DNA of 64,000 nucleotides, taken from the NCBI RefSeq assembly GCF_034355335.1, contig NZ_CP136422.1, forward strand, positions 5,120,501 to 5,184,500, read 5' to 3'. Below are positions 60,985-64,000 of this stretch, piece after piece (within the stretch, counting starts at the first letter, position 1; each line of letters begins with the position of its first letter). The notes beneath the pieces were generated by a model. The model did no database searches, was not told the DNA's origin, and was given only the letters and a program-made list of their open reading frames with translations. Made by a program: the position numbers and the translations under genes. This DNA comes from Blautia coccoides (GTDB lineage: Bacteria > Bacillota > Clostridia > Lachnospirales > Lachnospiraceae).

Positions 60985-63547
60985 GTATCACTACCTCCTC
61001 TGCCGGCAATGAGAAATAGAAAATACTTCCCCGGGGAACATTATCCCTTACCCCGATCTCACCGCCGTGTGCATTTATAATAGACTTACAGAGGGCAAGG
61101 CCAAGGCCAAGGCCGCGCCTGCCGTCCCCTTTCTGGTTCTCCGCTGTATAGAACATCTGAAACAGCTTCTCTTTATCCTCATCCGCCACACCGTTTCCGT
61201 TGTCGGAGATTTCCGTCCATACAAATCCTTCCTTCTGAAATACATGGACTTTGATCTCTGAACCGGACGGTGTATATTTGATTGCATTATCTATGATATT
61301 GATAAATACCTGTACGATCAGCCTGGTATCCATCTTTGCCATGAGAAATTCATCCTCCTGCTTCACCGTGATCCTGTGTTCTCCGCTCTTCCTGTCCAGA
61401 TGGTGCAGCGCTTCGTTCAGCACATCATCCAAAAGCTCTGTCTGCCGTTTCAGGTTCATGGCACCGTTCTCTATCCTTGTGACAGAGAGCAGATTCTCTA
61501 CCAGGTTGATCAGCCAGATCGCATCATCATAAATATCCCCGTAAATTTTGTGTCTCTGGGCCTCCTCCATCTGTGCTCCGCCATTTAACAGCACACTGGC
61601 ATTTCCTGAAATGCCGGTCAGCGGAGTGCGCAGATCATGGGATATGGCGCGCAGAAGGTTGGCTCTCAGCCGCTCCTGTCTGGCATTCATCTCCACCTCT
61701 TTTTTCTCCTCGTCCAGTTTCTGCTTTTCAAGTGCCAGGGCACATTCATTCAGCATGGCCAGAAGCAGACTTCTCTCAAAGGCGGTAAGTTCATCGGCTC
61801 CCATGACAATGCCGGCCACTGCCAGCGCCTCTTTTCTGCCTCTGACAGCCAGATACAGACATTTTGCCCCGGGCAGCGTATCGGTTGTGGCACCGGCGTG
61901 TTTATTATTCTGATATACCCAGGATACCACTTCCTGTTCCTTCTCATTGATATACTGCTCTGCATCTTTCTCCCGGCTTTTCATCCTGGGAACCAGGTTC
62001 CCCTTTTCATCGGGTATATAGAAGATAACGGTGCGGCCCAACATTTTTTCCATCTGTACCATTATCTCTGAAGTGATCTGAGAAACATCCCTGGCTTTCT
62101 GGAGTTTCTGGCTGGTCTCCAGAAGGATTTCTGTTCGGTACGCCTTTTCCGCCGCCTGATGCGCCTGTTCTTTCACCCTGGTGGTCAGGGTGGAGATCAA
62201 AAATGCCACCAGAAACATAATAATAAATGTAACCGGGTATTCCGGGCCGTAAGCCTTAAAGGAATACCTGGGAAGCGTGAAGAAGAAATTGAAGGTAAAC
62301 ACACTGATAAAGGAGCTTACCAGACTGTATGCCTTGCTCTCTGTCCACATGGCCGTAATAACAACCCCCAGAATATACAGCATGATAACATTGACCTCTG
62401 AAATCCCCAGACTGTACATCCAGCCACCGATCCCTGTTGAAGCCAGCAGTACACCTGCTGTTTTAAGAGTGTCTTTAAATGTAAATCCGGTCTTGTTGTG
62501 TCTGATTCGGAATCCCGCTGTCCCTGTATTTTCCTCCATAGACGGAATGATATAAATATCTGGATTGGAGCCAAGGGCTGTGAGCCTGTCGGCAAAGCTG
62601 ACTCTCGAAAAAGGAATTCCCCCGATTCCTTTTGTCCTGCCCAGTACAATTTTTGATACCCCTGCCATTCTGGCATACTCTGCGATCTGCTGAACCACGT
62701 CATCCCCATACATGGTGATAACTCTGGCTCCCAGTTTTTCCGCAAGCTCCATGTTTTCCTTTAAAATCTTTTTCTCAGCATCCGGCATGTTTTTTTCATG
62801 GGAGGTCTGCACATACAGAGCGGTAAACGCGCCGTGAAATGCATCTGCCATACGCGCCGCTGTCCTTATGACTCTGCCGTTAGAGGGTGACGCGGAGATG
62901 CCGGTCAGGATATGTTCCCCGGGATAGGAGGTTTCCTGTACGGTTTCCCCCTTCTCGGCAATCTTGTTGATCCGGTCAGCCATTCTTCTGAGTGCCATCT
63001 CCCTCAGGGCTGTGAGAACCCCTGTCCCCGGAGTTTGATTCCCCAGACGTTCCCGCACCTTTTCCGGCTCCGCATCCACGAATTCCACCTGATCCGCCTG
63101 GTCGAACACCTTATCCGGAACACGCTCCCCTGCCTGCCGGCCTGTCAGAGAGGAAATTACATCTGACAGACTTTCTATCTGCTGCACATTCAGCGTTGTA
63201 TATACATCAATTCCGGCACGGAGAAGCTCCTCTATATCCTGATAACGCTTTCTGTGCCTGGACCCGGGCGCGTTTCCGTGAGCCAGCCTGTCAATCACTA
63301 AGAGCTGGGGTCTTCTTCTGATAGCGCTGTCCAGATCAAATTCAGGGGAGAGAACACCCTGATAATTATGAAAAACGGGTGTAAGCTTTTCCAGTTCTTC
63401 CCCCATATCCACTTCCAGGGGAACGCAGCCTATCACCACATCACAGCCATCTTTTTTTCTTTCTCCGGCATCCCGCAGCATCTGCCCTGTCTTTCCCGTA
63501 CCTTCAGCATAGCTGAAAAATATTTTAAGTCTGCCGCTTTTATCCAT
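60977..63547 (-). CDS. kdpD: KdpD-type osmosensitive sensor histidine kinase
   Basis: This 856-aa kinase begins with the KdpD N-terminal domain; the P-loop is AEGTGKT (14-20) in place of the common GxPGVGKT form. A UspA-like domain follows (ISASPSNGRVIRTAARMA, near 215-232), then four hydrophobic helices (about 365-455), a GAF-like region and a histidine kinase core with AISHDLRTPLTG and DNGNGV...GLGLALC. It senses K+ or turgor and signals to KdpE. It follows trkA by 50 nt. Confidence 0.92.
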   Translation of the reverse strand: MDKSGRLKIFFSYAEGTGKTGQMLRDAGERKKDGCDVVIGCVPLEVDMGEELEKLTPVFHNYQGVLSPEFDLDSAIRRRPQLLVIDRLAHGNAPGSRHRKRYQDIEELLRAGIDVYTTLNVQQIESLSDVISSLTGRQAGERVPDKVFDQADQVEFVDAEPEKVRERLGNQTPGTGVLTALREMALRRMADRINKIAEKGETVQETSYPGEHILTGISASPSNGRVIRTAARMADAFHGAFTALYVQTSHEKNMPDAEKKILKENMELAEKLGARVITMYGDDVVQQIAEYARMAGVSKIVLGRTKGIGGIPFSRVSFADRLTALGSNPDIYIIPSMEENTGTAGFRIRHNKTGFTFKDTLKTAGVLLASTGIGGWMYSLGISEVNVIMLYILGVVITAMWTESKAYSLVSSFISVFTFNFFFTLPRYSFKAYGPEYPVTFIIMFLVAFLISTLTTRVKEQAHQAAEKAYRTEILLETSQKLQKARDVSQITSEIMVQMEKMLGRTVIFYIPDEKGNLVPRMKSREKDAEQYINEKEQEVVSWVYQNNKHAGATTDTLPGAKCLYLAVRGRKEALAVAGIVMGADELTAFERSLLLAMLNECALALEKQKLDEEKKEVEMNARQERLRANLLRAISHDLRTPLTGISGNASVLLNGGAQMEEAQRHKIYGDIYDDAIWLINLVENLLSVTRIENGAMNLKRQTELLDDVLNEALHHLDRKSGEHRITVKQEDEFLMAKMDTRLIVQVFINIIDNAIKYTPSGSEIKVHVFQKEGFVWTEISDNGNGVADEDKEKLFQMFYTAENQKGDGRRGLGLGLALCKSIINAHGGEIGVRDNVPRGSIFYFSLPAEEVVIHE

Positions 63548-63597
63548 TTTTATCCCTGTTCCCCCTTCTGCTCATCTGGAAAGGCAAAAAGCGCCGG

Positions 63598-64000
63598 CTA
63601 TCTCGCCTTTGCCAGCGCTCTTACATCTTTGTAGTGTCCCATAATGATCAGTGTCTCGCTGCCCCGGAAGATATACTCCGGACGTGGCAGGGGATAGATC
63701 TCCTCCTGCTCCTTGACAGCTAGGATACTGATATGATACTTATTCCGCACACCTTTTTCCACAATGGATTTGCCAACCCATGGGGCCGGCACCGGAATTT
63801 CATAGATAGAATAATCCGGGGTGAGTTCAATGTAATCAAAAATATTGTCTGTGCCGAATTTAACAGCCAGACGCTCTGCCATCTCCCGCTCTGGATAGAC
63901 TACCTTGTCCGCTCCATTTCTGAGAAGGAATTTCGCGTGTACATCCCTGTTCGCTCTTGACAGGACAAAAGGTGCCCCATAGTCTTTGAGAAGTGCTGTG
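63598..64000 (-). CDS. TrkA-type potassium uptake subunit, N-terminus beyond window
   Basis: The frame is open to the window edge (134 codons visible). It shows the end of an NAD-binding RCK domain (ANRDVHAKFLLRNGADKVVYP) and a RCK_C domain ending RALAKAR. Such cytosolic subunits gate Trk/Ktr potassium transporters. It is the first visible gene of a trkA-kdpD-kdpE unit, so KdpDE may control this transporter instead of a Kdp pump. Confidence 0.85.
   Translation of the reverse strand, partial: TALLKDYGAPFVLSRANRDVHAKFLLRNGADKVVYPEREMAERLAVKFGTDNIFDYIELTPDYSIYEIPVPAPWVGKSIVEKGVRNKYHISILAVKEQEEIYPLPRPEYIFRGSETLIIMGHYKDVRALAKAR

Overview
The window looks like chromosomal DNA of a gut Lachnospiraceae bacterium, most probably Blautia or a close relative. 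Supporting signs are moderate GC, Clostridia-type ribosome binding sites, a ZTP-riboswitch-controlled formate-tetrahydrofolate ligase beside a formate channel (acetogen-type C1 metabolism), YesMN-type two-component regulators, PadR/DUF2812 pairs, a Csp-like subtilase and a PdaB-like deacetylase. Genus is inferred from gene content only.

Region 1 (1-3.9 kb): the end of a LacI-type regulator cut by the window edge, an Rpn/PD-(D/E)XK nuclease gene with an unusual leader, a MarR-TSUP exporter pair, and two short inverted-repeat elements with 8-bp target duplications (probable IS66-type MITEs).

Region 2 (3.9-20.1 kb, minus strand): myo-inositol catabolism. It holds iolE, YesN/YesM, iolG, a cytidylate-kinase-like protein, a GPH symporter, an orphan sugar-binding lipoprotein, an iron alcohol dehydrogenase, iolB, iolD, iolC and a LacI regulator. 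The genes cover inositol oxidation, dehydration, ring cleavage, isomerisation and phosphorylation. No iolJ aldolase or iolA dehydrogenase is present. A 203-nt near-perfect palindrome separates the alcohol dehydrogenase from the binding protein.

Region 3 (20.2-25.4 kb): a PucR/CdaR-type regulator diverges from a four-gene operon: a short CobW-like GTPase, a His-rich partner, an MFS carrier and a uroporphyrinogen-decarboxylase-fold methyltransferase. The substrate is unknown; corrinoid methyl transfer is likely.

Region 4 (25.4-32.1 kb): a PdaB-like deacetylase, PadR/DUF2812, a CofE-like ligase, a 51-aa protein, a retron (reverse transcriptase plus upstream msr-msd RNA bounded by a 13-bp a1/a2 inverted repeat) and a seven-gene tRNA operon. 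The retron has no recognisable effector next to it and is the strongest candidate for an undescribed system.

Region 5 (32.5-36.2 kb): housekeeping genes (two YfcE phosphodiesterases, RdgB, a THUMP methyltransferase, a rhodanese) and an Asn/Ser/Gln repeat protein.

Region 6 (36.6-45.5 kb): a mannoside utilisation operon (ABC binding protein and permeases, GH38 alpha-mannosidase, ROK kinase, GmhA-like isomerase) facing a divergent ROK repressor.

Region 7 (45.6-64 kb): a HAAS-type membrane protein, a small export protein, an aminotransferase, an ABC exporter, a Csp-like subtilase, a formate channel, fhs with its riboswitch, a fructokinase, a dlt operon ending in an unlisted DltX-like peptide, and a trkA-kdpD-kdpE unit running off the window.
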